Shown: positions 40,701 to 55,700 of the stretch, piece after piece
Position numbering within the stretch: position 1 is the stretch's first letter
Layout: each line of letters begins with the position of its first letter
Source of the DNA: Alitta virens
Taxonomy: Eukaryota > Annelida > Polychaeta > Phyllodocida > Nereididae
Length of the DNA stretch: 64,000 bases
Assembly: GCA_932294295.1 (NCBI GenBank)
Contig: OW028586.1
Coordinates: 6,601,701 to 6,665,700, forward strand
Direction: 5' to 3'
Translations under genes and position numbers: made by a program
Notes under the pieces: generated by a model
Told to the model about the DNA's origin: nothing
The model's input: only the letters and a program-made list of their open reading frames with translations
Database searches by the model: none

Positions 40701-43700
40701 CCATGAAAGGTACTTATTCACCTCTAATTTCCTATGTCTTCAATGATAATTATTTTTGCAATCTTGTCATAATTGTAGATATTCGTCATGGAGAATATGG
40801 CAAATTATTCTCAGAAAGTGGGGTATGAATTGTAGGAAACATTTTTGCCCAGTGTGTGCTGCTCCATGTCATTTATGGAAAAATATGACAGAAAAACAGG
40901 TGGACATTTATTTTGAATCCTATATTATGCTCATTTGCTACAGCTCCAGCCCCTAGATGGACATTTCAGTAAAAATAATTTATTTTCACGTTTCCTCACG
41001 ATGGTTTTGCATTCCATCGCGATCTTACCCAACTGGCATTCCAAATCAGGCTAGCATCATTTTCATATAGTCCACTGTAGCTACAAAATTGTATTAACAT
41101 CGTGGCGTTATTGAAATGATTTGGAATGCTATCTAGGTATCTTGTTCCCTTGCCATCTTATCACGTTTCTTATGCATTCTATCACAATCATCGCGTTCCC
41201 TTACAATCTTCCGGTTCCCACACAAAGTTATCATGAGAGAACGTGAAGTTATTGCATCGAATAATCAAAAGGGAATGCAATTATCGAGAGTAAACAAAAG
41301 GTCTTTCAGTGCAATTGGCCAATGTGACATAATCATCAAAACAATTGTGATGGTGTCACAGTACTGGTCAACTGCACTGAAGTGAGGTCATATAAATGTG
41401 CAAATGGCTGAGGTGTAATATGTCCAAGATAACGGGCCATGTTGGCAACGTCAATCTGATGTAGTCAACATGTCTGCCTGTTCTGATATTATCTGGGTAA
41501 ACTCATATATGTGCCTATGTTACATCAGTTTATTCTACAGTGGCTGACCTATAAAGCTTTTAAACATTATGTCCTGATTTACCTTTTAATATTGAAAGTA
41601 ATTCCAATTTGAAACAACAGTGAATTCACTGATATACTCTTGAGTACATGTTTAACTGATGCTGAACAGCTACACTCGGCGACATGGATTTTTGCCATGC
41701 AGCGAAATTCGCCACTCTAAACACAGGCATTTACCAACATAAATGACATTGTTCAGTGATGACAGCATTTTGAGGCTCCTGACTACTTTATCGGCCTTCT
41801 CATCTCAAGAGGCAGCTATGTCAATTGCAACAGCCAATCAGAATATACCTGAATACATGAGAAAATTCCCTAAGCAGCTGGCAAATTAGAGGCTGTTTTA
41901 TACAACAGTTAGTTCACAGCTACCTGGATTTGTAGCACATGATTTGCCAAAACATTAACAACACTAAAAGTTTGTGAAAGTTAGAAACTTCATGACAACT
42001 ATTTTGCTAGTTTACCAGTAACACTTAAATACAAACAAATTTACCTTATAGCCTTTAGGCTGTCTTACGGCATTGAATGTCTAACAGTGAAATTGCAGAT
42101 CAGTTAGTTGTGTTTGCATTTAGTTGGCTTAAAGCTGACAGCACACAGTGCTTGGGAGATATTGGCCACCATCATGTGTGTAGATGCATTATGCAAATTA
42201 TTTCCTTAAGAGATGAGAATTGAAAATTCCAAGCAAACAGTCAAGGAATTCCCCACAAATAAGTGATAAATATCCATGAATAATGAAAGTTTTCACCTAG
42301 ATTTAGAAGAAAGTTATTTTTGAGTGTTATATTGCCATTTTTGAGGTGTGACATGATGTTTCTGACTAAAACTGGCCCCATCCTTGAAGGCAGTTGTGCA
42401 GGGAGAGTAAAAGCAGTTTTTGACAAAATCAGTAGCCTTGGTCTAATTGTATGCTAACCTGCTTAGTACTATCAAGATGGCAAATGCCTGTGCTCTAAAT
42501 AAACTATCACAAATACATTTAACTTCCTAAGATGCCGGTTTAAGTGTTGGAACATTATCAAGTGATGTGCAGAGTTAGTTTTATGAAAAATTACGAAGTT
42601 GCAAGGTGTATATTCATGTTATAGGGGTGAATTTTCAATGCCGCCTAATGTACCTTCAAATTATGTTTGATATCAGTAGGATTCTTATAATTGCATAATT
42701 GTCAAATGAATTATTAACAACAGTCACTAATGTTGATGATGCCTTGAGTGAGTTAGTGAATGAGGTATGTTTAACCATAACAGAGTTTAATTTTGTGTAT
42801 CGGAGAGCTAGATAATCATAACTACATGTAGAGTAGGCATTGCATTGTCATGTGTTATCAGCTACTGGGGAAACTCTAAGGTTCTGCCAAGAGCAGCAAA
42901 TGTAATTAAGTACTTTTTTGATATAATACATTTATATTTAAGGAGAATCATGGTTTGGTCGGTGGGAACGAAGGCTTGAAAATGTCCCAACAGTAACGCT
43001 CACGGGTCTGTCAATTGCAGAATGCATGCGAGCATGTGAACACTACAAAGACTTTGATTGCAGGTGAGAATTCAGGGCGTCAATTTTTCTTGACAGGTGG
43101 GAGGGGGGGGGGGATGCAGGTCTGTATTTCAGTCTGCCGCATCGTGACTTTCTGTTGTGCATTCAATTGGCGGCAGCTAGTGCAATGACACTTGTCAAAA
43201 GATAAATTAATGGTGGATCATCGATGCCAAACTATTTTTAGTTTTTAGATTCCATTGATCCTCCCCCCTTCCCGAAAAGTGGGGGGTATATATCCCCACC
43301 CCCCTCCCACTGTATCGATGCCCCTGGGTGAGATGATATTGAAGCGGTAGTAGAAACTTGCCCAGCAAACGTGTTATTACAGGAGGGTTATGGGATGCGG
43401 TGGTGTAGTCATTAAGATGTTCGCGGTGGGGGATTCAAACTTCGGCCCTACCATGGCATCGAAGATTTGGGCAGAGCCTCTTCAACTGGGGTCTAGTCCA
43501 CTGGTCCGCAAGACGACTGGTCCTCTGACCAACTCAAGTGGTCTGCCAGAAAACCAAATGGTCCTCTGCAGAAAAACAAAATGGGTCGCCATTTATAGGG
43601 AAGGAAGGATAGCTGCCCTCTCCCCGTGTTCCATCGCCTGAAAGACCCATGTTGTGTGGTTAGTTTTACAGTAAAACTCCATGGTTACCGATTTACACAT

Positions 43701-46700
43701 TTTGCATGTGGTAACCAAGGAGTTCTCCTTAAAATCAGCTGAAACTATGGTAATAGAGCAACAGAGCTACCAAAGTACCTTATATGTACTTACAAATGTG
43801 ATGATGAAACCTTTCCAATCCTCCAAGATTTTTAAACGTGATTTTGATCTGGCACAAAAAATTATGCTTATGGCACTATCAAAATCTGTTTTATCATTTA
43901 AAACTATGGAGCCTCCTATATGTGTGGATTAGTTCCTGTTTACTTCTAAGTGGTACTGGTTGCAAATAATGAAATATACCAGATGGCTGGCAAATTCAAA
44001 ATTTATCATGTTGTTGTAAGTTGTTAAAATGAATAACCCTTGCTTCCTTGGCCAAGAGTTGACAACTCTAATCCGATTCCAGTCTATTTGCAAAGAGATC
44101 TTTGTTATGCCAAATGGTAGTGTTCCCTTGCCTTTAATGTTTGGTTTCCTTCAGGGCTGTGAGTGTTGATGACCGTCGCACACTTCGAACTTGTCAACTC
44201 CATGATGGGAATTCCAACACTCCTGGGGCAAATGTTAAAGTGGAACACCCGGTGCATTATTTTGAAAAATTCAAGTCTACGAGTAAGTTGAGTATTATAA
44301 TGATTCCATACACTTGGAAATTGTACATCAGAGGAAGTCATGTGAATCCAGGATTCTCATTGACTGAGAGACTGCCATAACCAATGGGAGTCTTGCACTG
44401 ATTCACATAATGTCCTCAGGAGTTAGTGTGCAAGTCTATGTTATTGGCTGCAGAAAGCCTAAGTAGACCTACTTATGTTGATGTAGTGAATTTTATTCAG
44501 AGGTTCATTAGGTTTTAAATACATATTATATATGTTCATGTGCAATATGCATAATATATAATATGTATGAAAAACCTAATTTTCCCTTTAAGGAATTCTG
44601 TAAGTGCCTAATTCATGCTGGGACAGCTGAAACATATTTGAATAAAATATTGTATAAATAATAAGTGACATATCTATACAATACACACATGCTCATCCAA
44701 TTAATTTTCATAGTTTGTTAAGAGTCCTTGTTACCATCCAATTTCAAATACTTGGAAGCTATACTCCAGAGGATGTCATGTGAATCCAAGACTCCAATTG
44801 GCTGTGGCAGTCTCTCTGCCAATGGGAACTTGGATTCACATGACGTCCTCTGGAGTACAGTTTCTGAGTCCATGAAATTGACTGTAAAGCCAATAAAAGC
44901 AATCATTGCAGTTTGTTTTCTTGTTCTTAATTAACTGGGGAATTACAAGGAAGGTAAAATTATGTCAAAGATATTTCTACTGTATTTGGCTGTCTTGGTG
45001 TCAATTTGGGTGAAATTCATGTGTTATTTCTGTATAAAAATCAGAAATTAAGTACATTTTACTTTTTAAATATTCCAGCATGCAACAAAGCCTTAATTTG
45101 GGGTCCAGATGGTGTTGGAGAGGATTACGTCTCAGCCTCTACTTGGACTAGCGACCATCCCCCAGAAGATGCAAAACTAGACAGCGGAAAGTACTGGCGT
45201 GTCAATGACCCACGCCAACAGGGCACATTTCATCAGGTATGAGGCTGATTGGCACAATAACTAGTTTCCATTTTTGATTCATTGCAATTTTCTGATCAAC
45301 TAATTCATGTTGTGAGGTTCTGACAAAATCCTTGCATATGACTGTGTACTGTCAGCTTCAAGAAAGGTGACCTTATAAAGCTTTTTTGTTTTTGTTTACA
45401 TATTGTCTGTTTTAACAGTTACACCGAAGTTTAGATTAAAATATATAGCTGATAGGCTGTATATTGGCTTAGGAAATATTATGCAAAATGTATGACAGAA
45501 ATGACAATTTTTCTAACCTATGTACTTCATAATAATTACGTGTATTCAATGCATATACAGCTAATTCATCTGCAATTACAGTGTTAGACAGTTCACTGGT
45601 CCAACAGTTCACTGGTCTGACAGTTCACTGGTCCAACAATTCATTAGTCTGACAGTTCATTAATCCAACAGTTCATTAGTCAGACAGTTCATATGTCCGA
45701 CAATTCATTAGTCCGACAGTTCATTAGTCCGACAGTTCATTAGTCTGGCAGTTCATTAGTCTGGCAGTTCATTAGTCCGACTATATAGTAGGCATATATA
45801 TTGATGTGTTAATTGTTTACATGTACTAGTGGCCCAACTAGTATATAGACCTAAATAGGTTTTTACATACATGGTAATCTTTGGTTTTACCCTCAGTAAA
45901 AAAAAAGATTATATCAATCTATCTATCTAAGCCGATTTTTTGAAAATCTGTGGCCCAATGAGAAGCTATGCTAAAAAAATGCTATGGATGGAAATAATTT
46001 TGGAGGTAATCTGGATCATATCAGAAAGTCCTGGATCTTGAATCTGGAAGACTCTTCCAGTACACATATATCAGTAATACTACTGTCCTGAAAACGTATA
46101 TTGGTGTTGTTTCCATTTTTATGTTCAAACACCTGAAGTTAATGGGTGGCATAGATCAAACAATGGATTTTTAACCCAGATCAAATATCTGGTTTGGATT
46201 ACATTCTGGATACTGGATCCAGAAGACTTTTTCATATGATATTACACCTGGAAAGACATATTTTGGTCAAATATTGTGGGGAAACAGATGACACCTCCTT
46301 GAAGCATAGGCTGCGCAGCAGCTAAACCCTCAGCGAATCCCACATAGCACACGGGCATCATTAAAATAACTAAGTGTTTGTCCGACAGGCAGTTGGGCGG
46401 GCATTACACTTTCATTTCCAGAGCAGAACTCTAACACACACTTTCGTTTCTAGAGCTGAACTCTAACATACCCCAATGCAAGTTATACAGTAACACTCTA
46501 TATGGTCCAGTGGTGCCTTGTGATAGCCACAATGACATATCTCTGCTATGTTTTAAATATTTGGAAAAATATTTCTTGAGTGTTTATTGCAACTTGGCCT
46601 GTTATGCAATGCTAATTAGAGTCCAAGATGTCCTATTTTTTGAGCTCTTGAACTTCTTTATTTGTTCATTATATTCTGTTAAGTTTGAAATTATACGGTG

Positions 46701-49700
46701 TTTCCGTTGGTTATTGCAGAGTCTGATGAAGTCTTACTTTATTTTTGTAAAAAGTAAGACCTGTATTACATCTTACTTTTGATGCAAAAATAATTGGATA
46801 ATAATGTCTACATTGTAATATTCAGACAATTTGGTTAATATGAATGAATATAGAAATTATGAACTTTCTTAAAATACACAAGAACTGCATTTATTTTATT
46901 GCTTAATAGCCAATACCCTGATTGTTTTTTGGATGATAAAATTAAAAATATTGGTGTATATTGCTATATTAGTGGTCTTATTTTTCATGTGTGCAATACT
47001 TCTTATGAAGGTAAACCTGCAGGAACCCTGTATTAACAGCAATGTTTCAAGGATTTTATGCACAATAAGAAGTATTCAGTTTGCTAGAAGTATCAACACA
47101 ATAGCATGTTCCCTTAACTAATCTACAACTAAGATTATCATTTATATGTCCAAAATAGTCATATATGGGCTATGGCAATGATCCTAAGGAAATATATATG
47201 AAATTCAGTAATAATGTTATGTCACATAATGATTTTGGGTAGAATTTCATACAAAATGAACCTTGAAGGTTTGTATTTACTTGTATTTAAATAAATAAAT
47301 TCTAAATACAAATAAAAACAAATCTTAAAGGTTTATTTTATATGGAATGATACTCAACACACTCATTTTAATGCCTTCGTAAGTCAAAATATTTTTTGCT
47401 TGCTGTTTACATTTAGCTGGCAACTGAAGGAACTACATTATCAATTGCCATATTCCCTTCAACAGTTACTGAATTGTTGGGTTGCTCATTTGCATTAAAA
47501 AAACAATAATAAGTATTGGAGTCAAGTGAAAGTAATATAGAACATTATGAAACTAATTATTATGAAATTGCTAATTATCAACAAAAACTGTTGTCAGGGT
47601 TGAATATGGCAATACTATGATCAAATAATAATTGTATGCACATGAATTGTACAATAGTAACGGCTGTCATTGCTAAGTATGGGATGCAACACAATTTTTT
47701 GAATTTTTTAAAAATAGGAATTTTCCCTATTTTGCCCTAATTTGAAAATCCTAAAGTTTTTTACGGCCATGAGACCCCCTCAAGGTACCACTACACTATT
47801 TTAAACATATTATGATAGTTTTAAGCAGTGTCAGAGTTCTGATCCGGTAACGAAAACAAAAAAAAATTCCAAATTTTTTAAAACATACATAGGACAGGCA
47901 AACTTTATCAAAAGGCACCACTAGGTCATTTAGAGTATTACTGTACAAAATTTTGTTGGGGTAAATGCATAAGTGTTAGAGTTCTGCTCCAAAAACAAAA
48001 ATGTTACCTCCATCCATCCGCCCGCACGTCTGCCCGCCCATCTGCCTGTCTGTTCACCCGTCAATCCAACCCTGTCCGTTTATCCCCCATCCACCCATCC
48101 GCCCACCTGTCCGCCTGTCAGACGGACATTGATGAAAACAAAACTCCTTTTCTCACTTGGTTCGCTGAGGGTTAGAGAGTCCTTTGGATCATTCACCAAC
48201 AGTAGTCCAACAGTAGTCCAACAGTAGGGCAACAGTAGGGCAACAGTAGGCCAACAGTAGGCCAACAGTAGGCCAACAGTAGGCCAACAGTAGGCCAACA
48301 GTAGGCCGTGAATATAGATTACATCTCTTTATTGGTCAGAATTTTTACTTTCATATTAGCATAATTTAAATGTGTGGATATCTGTGGTTTTTATGTAATG
48401 ACAGCGTGAAAAAAATCTGTCACATCTTTTTTTTTAACCAAATCACCATCAAAAATGCTTTGATTATCACCAAACTGGGTTTTATTTGGGGATAAAATAA
48501 ATACATTTAATCAATCATGCAAACTTATATGAAGAGATTGGAAACTTTCACCTTTATTCGCACACACATAAAGAAGACAGGACACACAGACAGTACAGAA
48601 CAATGGCTCTTGTAGATACCCCAGTAAACGAGGAGGCATACCGAGAGCAGTCCCAAGAGCTTAGAACTAATTGACAAGGTGATGAGTTAGACAACATAGT
48701 GGGGAATTTCTAAATGTGAGGAAGAAAACACTTATGAAATTAGGTGCAAGGTATGGCTAGTGAGGTCGTGAGCCCGCCGCTAACCTGGCTGACACCCGAG
48801 TCGACTTGGCCGGAGAATGGCAGATGTATGCCCTAAAAGTGGCGGAACGTCACCTACCCAATCGCTGAATATCTTATTCTCTGAAGCAAGTTGGGCAGCA
48901 TCTGTGGCAGCACCTGCCCTGAGCGAGTGGGGCGATGGATGATCTGCTATAGAGCAAAAGCTCTTCAAAGCAGCAGATAATCCCCAATGTGTAAGCGAAG
49001 CGCCGTCCTGAAATCTGCAAAGTGGGGTATGAATTGGACAGGGCCTGATGGCAAGGTAGGCTCTCAAGGTACAGTAAGCGCAAACCAATGCTCCGGAGCA
49101 GCCCACTATAACCTCGAAGCCTCTGAGGTCTTAGACTGAAGAAAACTCTGGGTGAGTCAATATCGGGAGGGGCGGCACCTAAGGTGATCCAGTTACGAAC
49201 CCCTGACAAGTAAACATTGATGTTAGACAGCTGCAAAGACAGTGCGGCTATTAAGCCATGAACCACAATATGAGTCTCAGATAAATTCAATGGATATAAA
49301 TGATAAAATTTGCAAAACTGGAGATACCTGAATAGCAGCTGAATAGAATCTGCTTGAATTATAAGTCAGCCCTGTGCCCACCATCTGAAAGAGATAAGAG
49401 AATCAAAGGGGGCAGGCCAGACACGCCTGCGCTCCGTGGTGGATTAAACGTGATCAACTTCCCTCTGCTGAGAAGATCAGCTTCAACATTGAGATGAGTG
49501 AAGATATATACTATGGCCACCTCTATCTAAAAGAGCTCAATGAGCAAGCACCATTTTTTAACCAGCTCAAGAAGCTCAGGGACTGGAGAGTAGAATTAGC
49601 TGAGAACACAACAGGTGACTGTGTTGTCTATATTTAACATCACCTTGGCACATCAAAGTCAGGGTCCGAGCATGGCGAACCAGCTATCTCCACAGACAGC

Positions 49701-52700
49701 TCCATATCCAAGATTACTGGTGTCTGTAAACACATGGGCAACATGACTGGACCAGTCAACAGAAAACATATAAACACCCTGCATAAGCGAACCTTGTAGT
49801 GAAGGTGTCTAGACTTTGATTATGTGGATTAACTGACCCGGAAAGGCACGCCCAGACTTAATGACACAGACACACGCAGCTTGCTAATTAGACTAAGGAG
49901 CTGCTTCTTAGTACCGAATTTCCTAATGGACATTTCAGCCAGGATAGCCTTGGTTACGGCCACTCTCTCATCTGATATCCTCAGCTCACTTTTCCCTAAA
50001 TCAATTATTATACCCAAGAACTCAACAATCGTAGCAAGACTAGTTACCTTAAAAGCTTGAACTGAAAGCCTGCTTTATGACATGTAGCTAACATGATAGA
50101 GAGGTTACGAGCACAGACGCCTTCATCAGCAGCGATAACCAGGAAATCGTCGACATATCTAAGTCGGATCTTGGATCCATCAGACTTTAAAAATATGCCC
50201 AGGGGTGAGACAATATAGGTGGAGTAAGGAGAGGTTTCAAATGGACAATATAACCTTCCTAGGCCACAATTAGTATCAATGACATCTGAAACCTGCTGAA
50301 AAATTCTACAGCGGAGGGCTAGTTCGGTGAGTCAATGACTCTGGTGGCAGGCTGATGGCCCTGGATACATCATAGACCTTAAACAGCATATTGTGCCAGT
50401 AGAGCTGAAGCAGGCAATTGACCAGCCTGGGTTCTAAATTTGGCACACTTTGCACATCCCTCAATACCGTCTGGACCACTGCAACCGCTTGCATTTTGAT
50501 CCTGCTTTGCACAAATCCTGCTGGTACAACAGACTAGGGTCGCCCCTGATGCCCCCCCCCCCCCTCCAGAACTAGGTTTTTTTAACTTCGACAAGTCATT
50601 GGCCTGTCCAGGCCCGCCAAAGGGGCAGTTGTTGGTGGCATGATCGACTGAAGCTCACTTAGTGCACTTTTTAGAACTCTGAAGACCTGATGCATCAAAA
50701 GTTGTAATATACAACTCATGATTAAGACGCGCAAAAGAAATGAACTGCAAGATGTTATAATCTGCCTGTGCCTTGAATCATAGATTATAACATAGGGAAA
50801 CTTGAATTTCTGGACAACACTGAGTATAAATGAACAATATGCTATCATTTCTTTAAAAACATCAAAGTCATAATGGCCACATAGTAGCAATTCATAAACC
50901 CCTCACACTTCTAACCAAAAGGAGTTAGTGATGGATTTTCTAGACCTCTGACATCTTATGTGTAAATTTCCATATTCATCTACCACCCTTCTAAATTCAT
51001 TAGATCTCACAAGTCAATCATGTTGACAAACTCACCACAGAGTGCTGCATCTTGTAATCTCTGTGATACATGTTCTGCCCCTGAGATGGTATTATCTGCC
51101 ATCGTGGGGCCGTAGCCACCTGGCCAGGCCACATTGTGCATGTAGTCTGGATCTAACGTTTTGAACATACACATAATGAGGTGTATCCAGGTTACCAAGC
51201 TGCGGGGGCACAAAGAAGGGGTTCCTCTCTGGTACATTGAGACTATGGCATGCGTTGTATTCCTTGCCACGTGCTTGCCATTAAAAAACCAAACCGGATG
51301 GTGGACCTGCATAGAAGCCCCCGTCCTAGGGCGTGCATCCAGGAAAGAGTGCTCTGCTATGCGTGCTGAGCTTTCCCGAGAGCCAGGAACCAGTCGTATC
51401 TCCATGGGCCTCACCTCTACCAACCATACGGTCGTGAACTCTGCGGCCGTCTCCAAGGGGAGCTGCTCGAGCCTGCTGACGCTGAGGGGACAGAGCGAAC
51501 CATGTAGAGCCTCTCGGTATGTAGCCAGCTTCTTCACGTGTGGGGGCCGTACTACCATCGATGCCAGGACCTGCCCGGATGGGCACGGCAAAGCCATCTT
51601 GAAACTGCCAACAAGCGACCATATTCGCCATCATGGCTACTCTCTCAGCTTGTCTATTACTGCTCCCTCTGGGATGACTCGGGTGTTCCCGTGGAGGCAT
51701 TGCTTCTTCCGAGATTTTCACTCTGTCCAAGCTGAATGGTCCATGAAGGGAGGGGGGGGGGCAATCAAGCCATGCGACCCATTATTAGCGGCAAGGAATG
51801 CCTGCTCGGATAATTCATGTCGCCAACGCTGCCCACCCCTGAATAATGAGACGAATGAGGCAGAAGCAGGTGATTCAACTTTTAAAGTGACTGCCTCCCC
51901 CATCCAGCGCGACGCTGATCATACATGAAAGGATTTTTATTGCCCTGATACTTAATTGCTTAATATGAGGATTTCAAAGTCAAAGTCAAAACCTGTGAAA
52001 TCTTAATGGTTACAGACTTTCATTGGAGCATGCTCATGTTGCAAATTCCGACTGTCCCCTCCTGGTCTAATTTCTCCAAGGTCCAACAATGCAGACATAT
52101 ATTCCAGTGGGCCTTGGTGGAGGTTTGCTCTCTCCGAATGCCCAGTAGTTTGTAATTTAATTCCTGTGTAAAAAGATGCAATAATTGTGTTTGACATCTA
52201 TTCCAGTAGGTCTATGAAAGAAAATGTTTAATTTAAAAGTATTTGTCAAGGGTATGCTGGTGCGGCAGCCTTTTTTTAGGCACAAAAAAAAAAAACAATC
52301 TGACATGCCCACTTTTTCAATGAAGATAATATTTCCTAAATTGTTTGCAGCAGCAGATATAATAATATGCTACATACAGGTAAAGTAAAAAATTTAATTC
52401 AAAAAAAAAAAAAAAGGAAAAACAAAACATTCATAGAAATTTAGAAGGTAAGAATAAGAAGATTTTTTAACCAAAACAATTGACCAAAATGAATTCAATT
52501 TTACACAGCCTTGTTTATTAGAGAATTGTCAATTGCATTTCACACTTGGCACCTTGCCCTTAGTATATACTTGGATGAACAGTCTCTGTTCATCCAAGGT
52601 ATATGCGATTTCAATTAGGACCTAAAGCAATGTTCCCACCTTCCCCCCCTCTTCCACTTCCACTAGTGTGCGGGCAAGGAGCGGTGTTTATACTGTGAAT

Positions 52701-55700
52701 ATCATTAGGCCTAGCCAGAACCGACCTACATTGCATTAGACGTAGGGTCAGAACGACTTTGATAGGAATTCTTGGAAGTTGACATTTACGACACACTTTT
52801 CTCAATAAACATGTTAGCATACCTTATTTCGTCGTTATGTACGCGAGGACCGCTCTGTTTTCTATCGGCTTGTATTCAGATATTACTGAAAAAGCCACTG
52901 GAAACATCGTTTTAAAGAGCATTTTCATAAATTAATGTCCGCTAGTTCAAGCTTTCATGATTGCTGCCTAGTTCCACTAAAACTCACTAGAGGGCTCCGG
53001 CGACATCACAGCGCTAACACAGATTAAATAGATGCAATGGTGCAGATAAATATCTAATACTTTAGCTTCATTAGCCCATAACACTGGAATCATGTGGAAT
53101 TGATATATCAGCTTATTTTAATTGTGAAATTGAGAAAACTGCGGACTTGACAGAGCTATTTTCGAATTAATTTTATGGTCCACTAGGGGTGTTGACAAGT
53201 GGCGTTTCTTAGAATTTTCTTTGCCAGTGGCGCCATCATCACATGACTGCCACAATGGCTGTCATTGATAATCAAACAAAGATGATTAAATAGTGCAGAC
53301 ATTGCTTAAAATTGGAAGAAATCAACTGTAACTGAGTGCGACACAACAGAAAAGAGGTATGTGTAACCCTAGGGCAGGTGTATTTCGTGTGGCAAACGTT
53401 TATTAAAAGGCCAGTTCCAACACATGTCGAAATTCGCGATTTCATCTACGACTTTGTTACCCTGTCCTGTGGACAGGGGACTTGTAGCTACATTAGGCCT
53501 ATCTTCTGTCGGACTAACGAACCATCGGACTAATGAACCGTCGGAACAATGATCCGTCGGGACAATGAACCGTAATAACACCGTCGTAAAAATAATGAAC
53601 CGTCAGAACAATGATCGGCGGAACAATGAACCTTCGGAACAAAGGGCTGTAGCCAGCTAAACTATTGAGTATTATACTAATTTCATGATTTAGTCTAACT
53701 GGGTTAATTTTGCAAACAAAAGTATTGCTTAATTAGGTCACTTGGTGATAAGCTGACAGCACAGTGATAAGCTATGTCAATGTTATGCAGTTGTGCATTA
53801 CAGTTATCAATTTATTTCCATTTTCTCAGGCTGACCTTCGCCAAGTCAAGAACATCACAAGACTTGTCATGCAGCCTCCGAATATAGAAGGATGCTATGT
53901 GCGGGAGTTCTACATAATGTACAGTAATGACAGTCTGGTTTGGAAAACTTACAGACACCAATTTGCAAAACACAAGGTATCATATATAGCACAAAGCTAA
54001 AGCATATTATTATACCTACCTTTAGAGTAAGGAGAATCAGACTCAACTGCCTTTCAAAACTTTGGACTCCCTTTGAATCACTTCCCACCTTTCAGTAATT
54101 TTGAAAACATTTCGTATAACAGGTATGCTGCCACTTCGTAAATTGTGAAACTGATAGCACTTTAACTTAATATTTACTGCAAGTTTATCCTCATCATTAC
54201 ATATGATGACAGTGAGTGATCGATAAAAGTAAAACAAGATTCACCCCAGTCAAATGCAACAGTACAATAAACAAAGAGAGCAGCTTTTACATGAATTAAG
54301 ATAACAATTCAAGTAATTTACATGTTTTTGTATTTCCAGGTTATTTTTTTCAATCAAGATTATAATTTCATGTTTTTTCTAACTCCAGGTGTTTGAAGGA
54401 AATCCAAATCAACATGAACTATCAGCATACTCCTTTGAGCCGAGCTTAGTAGCACGATTTGTGAGAATTTATGTTAAATCATACCAAGGATGTATTGCTA
54501 TGAGTTATGAATTATACGGCTGTGATTTGGCCGAGCTGGCTTATACAAAAGACGTTGGTGAGTTATAATTTACTGACAGATTATTTTCTGATTTAAGTTA
54601 TCCTGGAATATAACTAGAATGCAGATGAGGAGTTCAGTGCATGCTGAGAAGAATATTATCTATTAAATGATTCATCCATCACAACCTTGGAAAAATGATC
54701 AAAAACTTGCATAAACATTTCATCAGATTAACTGACTCGGTTTCTGAAGTGAAATTTATGTTATGTCAATAAGTGATATTTTCACATTATATGTATATAA
54801 CATCAGTTATTCTATGTCTAGCCATGTATCAGCCCTGATAGCACAAAACTGTCCCCTGGAGATATGGTATGTTGCTTTTAATGTAGTCTTACGTAGGTCA
54901 AAAGTAATTTTCCTTCTAAATTCATATTTCCCTCTAATCTCATATTTTCATATATGACTGGCCTGTTGCCAGCAACTAATAGTAGACAACTCTGAACTAA
55001 TATAGTGAAATAGATAAATCATATAACCGGCCATTGTTAGTGACGGCACATAATTGTGACGTCATCAGCCAGAGCATTTGTCAGCATGACATTGTGTTAT
55101 CTACAATAGTTCTATAACCCATTCTTTGGGGGGGGGGGGGGGGGGGGGGGGAGGAGAATTCAAACGCAGAATAAATACATTATGACATGGTTTGCTTTGC
55201 ACTGACCCTTGTATCCTTGTATTCACCCTGCCAGCCTATATTTTCGTTAGCCTGAGGGAAATTATAGGCTGGCAGGGTAAATACAAGGGTTAACAAAACA
55301 AACCAGCAATGATATATGAATATTTATAACTACAGAATGATATTTGAATATTTTGAAATGCAATGTTTGTGTTATGCATTAATAGAATGGATTAAGAAGT
55401 AATGTAATAACTGGTGTAAATATTACCTCAGGAAATGGCGTTGACAAAACTTTAAAAGCCAACTAAACCAATAACATCCAACATTATCCCAACGTCAGGT
55501 TCCAGTGTCATTATGAAATAAATGTTACGTGGTAAGCCTATGAGTAAATTAGCATATTACATTTATCATTGTCTGTTGAAACATGACTGAACATATAGAA
55601 TATCATATAGAGACTATGACAATAAGAAATATATGAGTGTATAATATGATACATGGTAAGAGAATGTACCTGGTGTAAACATTTTATGCCACAAAATGCA

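Noticed and set aside
48080..48298. Minus-strand frame with a YCWPTVGLL-type repeat
   Set aside because: By-product of the 10-bp tandem array.
48196..48307. CRISPR-like array
   Set aside because: 10-bp direct tandem units without spacers, in animal intron DNA.
51161..51928. 255-codon plus-strand open frame, the longest on that strand
   Set aside because: Antisense shadow of the DIRS-like gag region; composition and neighbours support the minus strand.
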